Of a DNA stretch of 64,000 nucleotides, positions 21,619 through 31,266 are shown piece after piece (the stretch's first letter is position 1; every line of letters starts with the position of its first letter). The position numbers and the translations under genes are program-made. Under the pieces are notes generated by a model. The model did no database searches and was not told the DNA's origin. It was given only the letters and a program-made list of their open reading frames with translations. The stretch is from positions 6,995,422-7,059,421 of the forward strand of contig OZ024790.1 in the NCBI GenBank assembly GCA_964017065.1, read 5' to 3'. This DNA is from Haliclona indistincta. Taxonomy: Eukaryota; Porifera; Demospongiae; Haplosclerida; Chalinidae.

Positions 21619-22825
21619 ATGCAAGTTCGAAACTTCGCGATGAATGGATGGCCAAGCAGTGTGGAGAAGGAGATGCAACCTTATTTTGTACGCCGTACTG
21701 AGATCACTGTGCTAGATGGATGCTTGCTCTGGGGTAGTCGTGCTGTTGTTCCACCTGCCGGACGCTCTCTGATTATGAATGAACTTCACGATATCAAGAA
21801 TGAAGTCTCAAGAATGAAGTCTCTGGCTCGTAGCTTTGTTTGGTGGCCCAACATCGATTCTGACATTGAAGAGAAAGTTAAATCCTGCGCCCAGTGCCAA
21901 CAGCATCAGAATGTACCATCCAAAGCCCCTTTGCATCCCTGGCAATGGCCTGAACGCCCATGGTGTCGTCTGCACATAGATTTTGCTGGACCATGTTTTG
22001 GAGACAGATACTTCCTGATTGTGGTCGACGCACATTCCAAGTGGCTCGACGTGGTTGAAGCTAGACCTACATCGGAGTCTACCATTCTTCGATTACAAAC
22101 TATGTTTGCAACTCATGGATTACCAGAAATTGTTGTGTCAGATAACGGTCCTGCATTCATGAGTGAGATATTTGCTGACTTCATGTCCCAGAATGGTATC
22201 CGTCATAACATCTTCATATCACCCAGCATCAAATGGTTTAGCAGAGCGTGCGGTGCAGACCTTCAAACTGGCCATGAAGAAGTCTTCCTCCTCCATATAT
22301 CATCCATGCAGTCTCACCAAATTTCTATTCCGCTACAGAATCACTCCTCACCCAACACTGGACGTACACCTTCATAAATGCTGATGGGGAGAAGACTACG
22401 ATCTAGACTATCACTCATGTTACCAAATGCTGCTTCTAAGGCATCAAGCTCAGGAATCTCAAAAGAAATATCACGATTCTGGCTGCCGTCTTCGCACCTT
22501 CACCAAGGATGATCCTGTGTTTGTCAAGAATTTTGGCAAGACACCATCATTATGGCTCACTGGTAAAATCTCTAAGAAAACTGGACCATTGTCCTACCGA
22601 ATCATCCTTGATGACAAAAGAGTGATGCGCCGTCATGTAGATCACATCAGGAGCAGGACCAGCACAGACCAACCAGGCTTTGACACTATTGTATCATCGT
22701 CTCCCACTCCAACTCATGTACCTGTATCTCCTACTCTACCGTGTATACCTTCAGCTCCTCGTAGATCAACGAGAGATCTACATCCACCAAATCGGTTCAG
22801 TCCAACATGGGGGAGAAAAGTGTAA
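21619..22825 (+). pseudogene. pol: Gypsy-1 integrase
   Basis: The HHCC zinc-binding region keeps the CAQCQQHQ pair, but its second His region is disturbed by a short tandem duplication (CAAGAATGAAGTCT twice at 21796-21820). The catalytic core has Asp in HIDFAGPC and Asp in VSDNGPAF. The Glu-containing helix (NGLAERAVQT) is in a shifted frame at about 22222-22250. The C-terminal part 22427-22825 (DDPVFVKNFGK, GPLSYRIILDD, RRHVDHIR) is in a further frame. The enzyme would be non-functional. Confidence 0.88.
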
Positions 22826-23023
22826 TGATCATTGGAACATTGGAACTCTATTTTTATCAGAATCTATATTTAGTTCATGCTGTAGACTCAGTGTCTGTAT
22901 TGGTATGTTGTCTTGTACACATTGTCTTCTGTGCTATATAAAGTGCATGCTCAAATGCAATAACAGAGTTCCTTTTGCTGGTCAATACATTAGTAGACAC
23001 CGTTACGGCGTGAGGTTATTACA
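22821..23023 (+). repeat. Gypsy-1 3' LTR
   Basis: 203 bp, TGTAATGATC to GTTATTACA, preceded by the purine tract GGGGGAGAAAAG and followed by GATTA (23024-23028). Confidence 0.93.
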
Positions 23024-23279
23024 GATTACAAGTAGGTACTTCAGCTGTGGTCAATTATTCAGACAACCACGGGTACCCAACTTGTGACATCATCAATAAG
23101 TCCCGCCTACAAATAGCGCGTGGGCGTAGGTGTTTTTAGCAGCCCATAACTCTAGAAAGGCTTACCCAATGGAAACCAAACTTGCTTTCTAGTCTAAACT
23201 ATTCATTATCTTTAAAATAACGTAAAAATTGCAATAACAACAACAAAATGATCGCAATTACCCTTTAATAGACACTCAC

Positions 23280-24044
23280 CGGCAAATTCAAATTAAGTTC
23301 ATACATAGGCATGTCACCACTAAACCCAACATGGTTAGGGTCAGAAACAGTAGCAGGTTCAAAATCTGTAATAATGATAATGAGTCAAACTGAGTGATAG
23401 AATCAGTTAACATACCAATATTAGGTCGATAAGTAACCACCGGTCCCATTGTCCCAATCTGATCCATACAACAAACTGAAATGGAGGCACTGTTACGTTC
23501 TTCTTGCGTTGTAATGCCAGACAGAGTAAAGCTCATTTCAGTGGTATTCAGAGAAGTTCCTTTTGATGACACCACATGATATTGAACACAGCAAATTCCA
23601 GCATCAGCAGGTGGAGTCCATGACATGATAACACTAGTGTGTAGATCATCTTTATTATTGACGGTTGATGAATCAGAAGGTTGCTCTTCAACTAATGGTA
23701 TATGTCAAACTGACTTTGAATAAAAAATAATGTAAGAGCTTACCTACTAGACCTACTTCGAGAGTCTGTTGAAAAATTCCATCAGAACAACTTATAGATA
23801 TTAATTGATCAGTGTTCAATGAGGCGGTCGATGTGTAGGTATAAATATTCACTCCAGACAATTGCGATCCTCTGACAAACACAAACTCATTACCATTTAC
23901 AGTCTGGGTGAAACTAGTTGTTTGTCTATTGGTGACACTAAACACTTGTTGACCATTAATGACCCATTCAAGGAGACCACCAGATACAACAGTAACACAA
24001 GTCACAGTAGCATTCATTCCATGACACACAGAGCGATCTTGACT
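23280..24044 (-). CDS. Ig/FN3 transmembrane protein, 5' exons
   Basis: Transcript order: 24044-23744 is an Ig-like domain (Cys in NATVTCVTVV, Trp in LLEWVING, Cys in ISISCSDG; 301 bp, ends phase 1). 23691-23416 is the first FN3 domain (SVIMSWTPPADAGICCVQYH, SASISVCCMDQIGTMG; 276 bp, phase 1 to 1). 23365-23280 is the first half of the second FN3 domain (86 bp, ends phase 0). Introns are 52 and 50 bp. The next exon is at 3066, also phase 0, which completes the FN3 domain. A Met at 24089 could begin a signal-peptide-like start (MALTISCIFVV), but a better reading is an acceptor (TATTTCAG) at 24045, so upstream exons are probably missing from view. Extracellular recognition or adhesion role inferred from domains. 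Confidence 0.78.
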
Positions 24045-24090
24045 CTGAAATACGTCCACTACAAAAATACAACTGATTGTTAAGGCCATG

Positions 24091-24250
24091 ATACACTAGG
24101 CAACTTTGTTGCGCGCAACAAGGCAACTTTGTTGCCTGCAACAAAATCGCGCAGTGTGTCATGCAAATTCAAAGCAACTTTGTTGCGTGCAACATTGTTG
24201 TCTGGAATAGAACGCCGTTCTATTCCAGGCAATAATATTGCCTGAAACAT
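24091..24250. repeat. Palindromic MITE with GGCAACTTTGTTGC repeats
   Basis: GGCAACTTTGTTGCGCGCAAC and variants occur three to four times in both senses, ending with a hairpin around GAACGCCGTTC (24209-24219). It abuts the Ig exon. From 24251 to 24949 I see no supported feature. Confidence 0.5.
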
Positions 24251-24953
24251 CAAAGAAAAGCCGCCGTTGCCTAGGCTACGTCCTTATGCGGGCATTGGCG
24301 GCTGTATCGATCATGTGGACGACAGAGAAAGTAGTTTCAATGACATCAATGACTGCACTCGTGATGGATATGGACTTCACTATAAAATTACTATCCATCA
24401 CTAGTGCAGTCACTGATCAGCGCTAAACTACTTTGAGAGTGCAGACAAAGAGGCTTAGAGTCAAATTTAACTTCTGGAATGCTCGATTTACTCTACAAGC
24501 ACTGGATTACTCCTTGGAAGCCACACCCACTATTTTGGCTGTTGGCAGCTTGCGCGATCAAGAGACGAACGCAGGGTTACTGAATTTTTGGTGATTGTGA
24601 TAGACAGGAGATGGCTCTAATCAACCAACGTGTTTCTGTATCGCAATCGTATTTTCTTTGAGCATAAATTGCACTGAAACAATATCATCAGTTGCCGAAC
24701 ATAGATTGCTCGACCCCGGGGTCTTTGGAAAAGAAAATTACCCGGACGGCAAGAGCTTTCCAATTGTAGCTCGTTGTAATGCTGATGGATGAAGGTGTTT
24801 GCAGTACTGACTTGCAATCCCGCCCTATTCGTCTATCAGTCTGTGTCTGAAAATAGATTACTTTTGCCGATAATCAATGTTTTCGGCTACCCACTTTCTT
24901 CATCTCCACAGTAGACAAAGAAGCAGTTACAAGCTGCATATTAGGAACCTTAA

Positions 24954-25558
24954 GATTTACACGTTAACGTGTACGTGTACCTGTAACTCACGTTACAAGT
25001 CACAGGTTCGTTTCAGATGGTGATTAAGATTTACAGGCGTGCCTTTTACTCAACCTGTGTGACCTGTGGTCAAGGCAACTGGACCATGCATGGGAGACGA
25101 GCGCTTGGGCACAGTGAGGCTAGCAGATAAGCGGCAGGAATACATCGAGTGTCGTGATTTATAACGCTATAAACGGCAGCAGCACAAGTTGGTAGCTTTG
25201 AATGTCGTCTATATAGCCTGCAGCTTTGGCAGAGGCTCCATCGAATTGCAATCGCAGGGTAAACAATAGTCGCTCCTGTTCTGGCGATTCGTATGGGCGA
25301 AGGAGAGCGCGTATCGGCGTTTTGATAAGTCAAGCATGTAGAGCAGGCTTTAAGCTATACATACGTCTATAACAAACGTGGATTTGATAAAACCTCGAGC
25401 CACAGAATCCACAGAGAAACTGCCTACCTATAGAATGGAGTCTACAGCACGTATGTAACGTGTAAACAACGCGTAGCCAGCTCAGCCCAGGCGATTGTAG
25501 AGCTCACGTGATCTTCTACACGTTATGCGTACACGTACAGGTCAAAAACGTGTAAATC
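24954..25558. mobile_element. TTAA-flanked MITE with GATTTACACGTT ends
   Basis: The inverted ends GATTTACACGTT and AACGTGTAAATC are flanked by TTAA at 24950-24953 and 25559-25562. About 605 bp, no coding capacity that I support. A TTAA target points to piggyBac or Kolobok. Confidence 0.82.
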
Positions 25559-25674
25559 TTAATGTCCCTATTTGCAATGCAGGCAGAGGAAGTGTGTGTC
25601 TATACGTCGGTTAAGTTTGATCTGTGTAGCGTATTTGCAAGTGTACGAGCGACTGTCTGATTATAGATGGTGGC

Positions 25675-25977
25675 CTAATATAGGTGGTTTACTCTATCAG
25701 TATATGCAACACAATCGAGATTATCTGACAATAATATGACTGCTCTCAAACCCTGCAATCTAACCAGCACTTTGGTTCTAAAGTATGCAAATTTGTGGTA
25801 GATATTCACTGATTTCACCGTCACAACAGGATCTTCTTCTGCATCCAGGTCCAGACTGCAGTCCACATTACCATCTAGTTCTAGATCATAACTGAAGTCC
25901 ACCTGATCACAGACGTTTAGTGTAACAGCCTCGATATTTTCATGATCACAGACATTCACGGTGGTGGCAGCCTCCAT
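25675..25977 (-). CDS. Unrecognised short acidic open frame
   Basis: A 100-residue frame starting MEAATTVNVCDHENIEAV, with a repeated NVCD element and an acidic run (ELDGNVDCSLDLDAEEDP). No membrane span, no family signature. It could be a remnant of a transposon gene or chance. 25563-25674 and 25978-26078 hold nothing I recognise. Confidence 0.2.
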   Translation of the reverse strand: MEAATTVNVCDHENIEAVTLNVCDQVDFSYDLELDGNVDCSLDLDAEEDPVVTVKSVNIYHKFAYFRTKVLVRLQGLRAVILLSDNLDCVAYTDRVNHLY

Positions 25978-26086
25978 CGCAAGCAGGCTAGCAGCTCAGT
26001 GCAAAGAGTGACACCGGTACCGAGAACGAGGCTATATATCCGATCCATCCGATCATGCACTGCGTGGTGGTGATTATGTGACCCAC

Positions 26087-26478
26087 CTAGCCTCGTTCCC
26101 AGCCTCTTTTTAAGAAAAGAGCCTGGTACAGACTGTCTGCGCATGCTCGAGCTGCCCCACTTTTCTGGGGTAATTGGATATTCTCGTTATACGTCCGTGA
26201 CATGCTAGTCCTTTGTTTGGCGCGATCATAGACGTTCAGCAAGCATTGCATTGTTTGCTAGCGCTTCTTCACACTCGCAAACGTCAAGGAATGCGTGCAA
26301 GAGCTTTCTGATGAGTAATTTGCAAGAAAAAATCTCGTGAGTTATGTCTCCCCGCCCCTTAATCATCTCGCCCGCGTTATCACGTTTTTATTGCCACTTA
26401 AAATTGTTAATATGCGCGCGTGCGTAGACAGTCTGTACCAGGCCCTTTTTTAAAGAAAGGGACTGGGTACGAGGCTAG
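26087..26478. mobile_element. CTAGCCTCG-TIR MITE, 8-bp TSD
   Basis: 392 bp with ends CTAGCCTCGT and ACGAGGCTAG, inner GAGCCTGGTACAGACTGTCT motifs facing each other, and TSD TGACCCAC at 26079-26086 and 26479-26486. Same family as 14964-16793. Confidence 0.88.
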
Positions 26479-26554
26479 TGACCCACCGTGCGTGGCGTAA
26501 GTCACAAATCACCGGTGCATGATATGTGACCGGGGGTCACTCATCACCCAGGTA

Positions 26555-26656
26555 AAAATAACATATATGTTGCACATAATTATGTTACATATATGGAGTG
26601 CAAAATAACCAGAAATTACATATATGTTGTATATGCAACATATTATATGTTACATA
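26555..26656. repeat. AT-rich ACATATATGTT repeats
   Basis: Short palindromic units of ACATATATGTTG and ATGTTACATAT recur four to five times in about 100 bp. Low complexity. Confidence 0.6.
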
Positions 26657-27824
26657 TTAGGGAGGCACGGTAGTGACTCCCTATGTAGGGTTGAACGGAA
26701 TAACAAGATGGCAGCTACATACAATGTATTAGCGTTCAAACGTTGATATTTCGCCTGGAAATGACTTGTATACGTCCAAAGACACTTAGATCTGCTATCT
26801 GGCGTTGCCCCATCTTACACTAGCAAGGAGATTGCTCGAAATTGTTGCTAAAGTGACGAACCTGGAAACGGTGAAAATCGAGTTTCGTCATCTTCTTCCT
26901 TCTTCTTCTTCTTTCTTCAACGCGCCTAGCGCCTTTACGCGAGCAGTACCGAGACCAAAACACTCACGAACAGTCGTGAAATTCTTCTGGCAGGTGCCTT
27001 TTGAACTTTGTTTTTAGCGAAACGGCGATATAAATTCCATGATTTCTCGATCGTGATCCATTGTCAGCTAAGTGTTAGACGCCATTATTGTGATTGCGCA
27101 ATACGCACGTGACCAAGCAGTGGTTAGCGCACATGACCAAGCACTAGCTTGAGTATCGCCATGCCGTATGGATCACGTAGAACACATATTTGTCTGGAGT
27201 CTTCGAAGAACAATAAGCTCGAATAGGATCACCATTCTAGTCTGCGCTTGCCAGATAATTATAACCGCTGTACAAACAAGTTCGGGCGGGACTCGTATGC
27301 ACTGCATGCATGCATGCGTAGGCGAGCTGATATGTACAGCATAACAATTATTTTTAGATACAAGTTTAAAATTGTTAATAATAAAGAAAAGCCATCATCA
27401 AAGATTGCTCAGTACGTGCATGATATTGAACAACATTTCTCTGAAAAAGAAAAAAGGACACAAACAAGAAAATTAAAAAGATTTCTATCAAATCAAAAGG
27501 ATGTAGGGTTGTTAAATCTACCACTGGTCCACAATGTAAACTAACAAGGTACAAGCATGGAATGGTAACACGACTGACTTGCTAACAGACCATAGATCCC
27601 TACATCAGTGGCTGTACATGAGCAATATTTTGTCACAAGCTGAATGAACTAGCTATAATCAACTACGTATACAGCAGCCACTGATGTAGGGATCTATAGT
27701 CTATTAGCAAGTCAATCGTGTTACCATTCCATGCTTGTTCCTTGTTAGTTTACATTGTGGACCAGTGGTAGATTTAACAACCCTACATCCTTTTGATTTC
27801 GATAGAAATCTTTTTAATTTTCTT
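26657..27824 (-). mobile_element. Helitron-like element, copy 3
   Basis: Same ends and internal hairpin as the copy at 5233-6454. Host bases are A before (26656) and T after (27825), with no duplication. The terminal hairpin is less regular here (GGGAGGCACGGTAGTGACTCCC). Confidence 0.55.
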
Positions 27825-27995
27825 TTCAACATAATATGTACATAGCTTTGACATAGAATACAAAATGTATAGAGCATTTGCAATTACGTCATAATAATGA
27901 TGCAATCAGAGCGCGCGAAACTAGTGGTGTACAGCCGTGTGGAACGTGGGGTAGTACTACTGCGCTACTAAGACCTGTGAAATTCACTCACTAGA

Positions 27996-28713
27996 ATGGC
28001 GAAGAAAGTTAAAGGTATCGCTCCAAGCTACTTTCAGCAACTGCTACCTGAAGCAAAAAAGATATCAAAAAAAGATTCGAATTATTTCAGGAATAGACCC
28101 GTTCACTCTGTCGCTGGCATCGGCGCTCCATGGACAAAGTAACAATCCGGCAGCTCTACCATGCCCGCTTCCTCCTCTTGATTCAACAGACCTGCTATCA
28201 TATTTGGTGTTACAAACGAGCTATATTACAACAAAACAATTAGAAGCACACAAATCCCTCGAGGCGTACAACCAGTTCGTTAGTGGCTGGATACAAGATA
28301 TCTCAGCCTGGCTCATTAATGATAAATGTGTGATAACTGGAAGGGTAAGTCGTTTGTAATTGTTATTATTTAGTGATTGTGCTGTAGGTACGTCACTCAC
28401 AAAGATGTAATGATGCTCCATTGGGTTGTTGGATCTTCTGGGAAACCTCAGGTGAAATCATTTGTGCTCACTGCAATTGCATGGTGGGCTTGGGTGAGGC
28501 ATGCACCCATATTGCAGCCGTTCTATTTCATACTGAAGCTGTGTCTCGCATGAGAGGATCAACTACGTGTACGCAGCTTGAGTGCCAGTGGGTAATTCCA
28601 AGTTATCAAAAGGACATACCCTACGTTCCACTTCACAAGCTCGATTTTAGTTCAGCTAAATCAAAAAAATTAAAGTCGATTCTGCTATTGCAACATCGAG
28701 CAAAAGCACCACT
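27996..28713 (+). pseudogene. ISL2EU YqaJ protein, N-terminal part with SWIM zinc finger
   Basis: The start MAKKVKGIAPSYFQQLLPEA is followed by frameshifted sequence that still reads DPFTLSLASALHGQ and QDISAWLINDKCVITG. A 43-bp intron (28345-28387, GTAAGT to TAG) separates the second exon, whose CNCMVGLGEACTHIAAVLF has the CXC...CXH layout of a SWIM finger (usually DNA or protein binding). The frame shifts again near 28673 and then continues into the part 3' of the hAT insertion (34043 on). At least two frameshifts. Confidence 0.75.
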
Positions 28714-28862
28714 TAGGCATGCGCTTATTATGCCGGAATAATTTTTAGAATAATAGGTAGTGTAAAATTTTGAGAATAATCGAGAATAATCGGTGAAATT
28801 TATAGCAAATGATCACGTGCACGTTTCCACGCCCCCAGTAACGTCTGTACTAAGCGGTCCAC

Positions 28863-29300
28863 ATGGCAAGATCAGTAGAAGAAGCGATCGATGAGTTGAT
28901 GCGTGTGGACGATGATGGTGACGAGTACGAGCTGAGCACGAGTAGTGAAGAAGAAGTCGATGATTTGACAACGTCGGTGCCAGGGTCAGATCTCACCGTC
29001 AATGCTGCTCACAGTCAGTCCTCTAGTTGAGCCTCTAGTAGTGTGGAAGCTGCACCGCCTAGCCTATACTCTCCAGGCTACGTCCTCCAACATCTTCCGA
29101 GCTATCATGAAAACGGGTTATTGATCACACCGCATCAATCCAAAGATGGAGTAACACTGCTCAAAATGTCCTTCTTCTCCTACCTTCTTCCGCTGCAGCA
29201 GAAAGAGTCTTTTCTGTTTTGAATAACACCTTTGCAAGCAAACAGTTAAGAGCTCTTGAAGACTACGTCGAAGCTTCTATTATGCTACAGTATAATGCGC
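28863..29300 (+). pseudogene. hAT transposase remnant (N-terminal tip and C-terminal dimerisation block)
   Basis: The start MARSVEEAIDELMRVDDDGD is acidic and Ser-rich, with an in-frame stop. The C-terminal block SSAAAERVFSVLNNTF and LEDYVEASIMLQYN is the well-known hAT dimerisation motif. The catalytic middle is deleted, so this is an internally deleted copy. Confidence 0.82.
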
Positions 29301-29342
29301 CTATCAATGTCACGCCCCACCCCCCAGTACGGGACAGGGGTG

Positions 29343-29509
29343 TGTGGAGTAAACATGTCTATTGTGGACTGTGGACAATGTTAATTATGTTCCTAGTCTT
29401 TGTTCACTACAATCATCATGTAGTCATTGATCATTATATAATGCTGTGCAAAGGTCATAATAATATATTCAGTTCTTGATCTCATACTCTGTTACTGAGA
29501 CACGCTACA
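29343..29509 (+). repeat. Gypsy-2 5' LTR
   Basis: 167 bp, TGTGGAGTAAAC to ACACGCTACA. Contains ATTATATAATGC as a possible TATA region. Confidence 0.93.
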
Positions 29510-29521
29510 TGGTGGCAGCTG

Positions 29522-30556
29522 ATGGCTACTGGACAGCTACCTACGCCAGAACCATTTGACTTCACGAACCCTGACTCCTGGTCACGCTGGAAACGACGCT
29601 TTGAGCAATATCGTGCAGCATCAGGGCTCACAGCATCACCTGCACTTCGGCAAGTCACAACACTACTCTACTGTATGGGTGACGAAGCCAATGATGTCCT
29701 CGCGACGACCGATATCACAGAAGAGGAAAAAAAGGTCTACGACACTGTCATAACCAAGTTTGACGCTTACTTCAAAGAGCGCAGGAATGTCATCTTTGAC
29801 CGCGCCAAATTCAATACTCGCTGCCAACAACCAGGGGAATCAGCTGATCATTTTATCGCTGCTCTGTACGCACTGGCAGTTGACTGCAACTATGGTGACC
29901 TAAGAGAAGAACTAATAAGAGACCGCATAGTGGTCGGTGTAAGAGACGCAAAGTTATCGGAACGACTTCAGATGGATGCAGCACTGAGTATTGAAAAGGC
30001 GAAGAAAGTTATTCGACAGGCCGAACTTGTCCAACAGCAGAAGACGACAACTCGTCCAACAGATACAGAAACGCCGTCCGTTGATGTTCTCAAGATAAAG
30101 GGTCAACCACGAACCTTCCCGCGAAAGAAACAGAGCCCGTGTACACGATGTGGAAAGGGGCCTCATTCGTTACTAGACTGTCCTGCGAAGGATGTTGTTT
30201 GTCGTAAGTGTCGACGTAGAGGGCACTATGCAGCGCTATGTTTTTCGAAGACCAAGGTGGATGTCATCGATATGAATGCTGGCCAAGATACTAGTGGAAA
30301 AGACGCCACTCCACCGCAGGAAGACGCAGACGGCAGTGATTCATCTGGTTACATACTGAACGTTGTCGACGGAAACAACCGGAGATGTTGGACAGCCCAG
30401 ATTTCTGTCAACCAAGAACAAGTCGTCTTTAAACTTGACACGGGTGCAGAGGTATCGGCAATATCTGACAAAGTATGCAGAGAGATGCGGCAGGTTCTGA
30501 AACCACCAACGGTGACAAATCAACGATCCAACGTATCTTTGTCATTGAAGGATTGA
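29522..30556 (+). pseudogene. gag: Gypsy-2 Gag and truncated protease
   Basis: Starts MATGQLPTPEPFDFTNPDSW 12 bases after the LTR. The capsid-like part (WKRRFEQYRAASGL, CQQPGESADHFIAALYALA, LIRDRIVVGVRD) is intact. Two complete CCHC knuckles follow, CTRCGKGPHSLLDC and CRKCRRRGHYAALC. The protease motif KLDTGAEVSAISD is present, but only about 35 residues separate it from IFVIEGLRNNLLGLPA, which is in the next frame. The usual spacing is larger, so I infer a deletion of roughly 100 bp that also shifts the frame. Confidence 0.85.
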
Positions 30557-31266
30557 GAAACAACTTGCTTGGACTACCGGCAATAACCGCTCTCAACCTA
30601 GCAGTACAAGTGATGAGCACCACAGTAAATACTACTACCCTTAACTCACAAAGCGAAGTGGTGCAGAAGTTCTCTTCACTCTTCCAAGGTTTAGGGAACA
30701 TGGGAGATCCGTATGTTATCAAACTTGTTAGTGATGCTGTACCTCATGCTCTATATACTCCTAGGAAGGTACCCTTACCTCTGCGAAAGAAGGTTAAGCA
30801 AGAGCTGGAGAGGATGGAGTCCATAGGAGTCATATCGAAAGTGGATCAACCCAGTCCCTGGTGTGCCGGAATGGTCGTGGTTCCTAAAAAGAACGGGACT
30901 GTCAGAGTTTGTGTCGACTTGAGACCACTGAATGAGAATGTGATGAGGGAAACTTTTCCTCTACCTACTGTGGACGACATCTTGGGCCAACTCAAAGGTG
31001 CTACCATATTTTCGAAACTTGATGCAAATTCGGGTTTTTGGCAAATCCCTTTGGCTTCTGAGTCTCGAGCATTGACAACGTTTATAACTCCATTTGGTCG
31101 GTTTCAATTCAATAAGTTGCCATTTGGTATCCGTAGTGCTCCGGAAGTTTATCAAAAACGAATGAGCCAAATATTAGAGGGTCTAGATGGGGTGTTGTGT
31201 CTAATTGATGATGTTTTTGTTTTTGCACAGAAGAGCAACACTCAGCGAGACTGCAAGCTACACTGA
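30475..31266 (+). pseudogene. pol: Gypsy-2 protease end and reverse transcriptase
   Basis: Begins in the frame carrying IFVIEGLRNNLLGLPA. RT motifs: RKVPLPLRKKVKQELERM, GTVRVCVDLRPLN, FSKLDANSGFWQIPL, FNKLPFGIRSAPEVYQ, and the catalytic box CLIDDVFVFA (LIDD in place of YIDD). A frameshift just after (near 31235) moves the rest of RT to the following frame. Otherwise uninterrupted and of normal length. Confidence 0.9.

Larger units (their letters stand above)
10486..23023 (+). mobile_element. Gypsy-1 LTR retrotransposon, interrupted
   Basis: Both 203-bp LTRs, a GATTA target duplication (10481-10485 and 23024-23028), a primer-binding region (TGGCGACGAGGAT starting 2 bases after the LTR), gag, protease, RT, RNase H and integrase in Gypsy (Metaviridae) order, and a purine-rich tract (GGGGGAGAAAAG) before the 3' LTR are all visible. 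An 8.2-kb element (11924-20123) sits between protease and RT. Gypsy-1 itself is about 4.3 kb without it. Several frameshifts make it inactive. Confidence 0.93.
9722..23265. mobile_element. THAP-domain DNA transposon relic, split by Gypsy-1
   Basis: About 220-bp inverted ends lie at 9722-9945 and 23045-23265 (left TATTAAAGGGTAACTGCGATC-like, right its complement). Removing Gypsy-1 and one copy of its GATTA duplication leaves a unit of about 1.0 kb holding a THAP coding relic. The right end stops about 10 bp from the splice donor of the host Ig/FN3 exon at 23280. I could not resolve a target duplication. Superfamily uncertain (P-element-like or ISL2EU-like are both compatible with a THAP domain). 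Confidence 0.55.
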
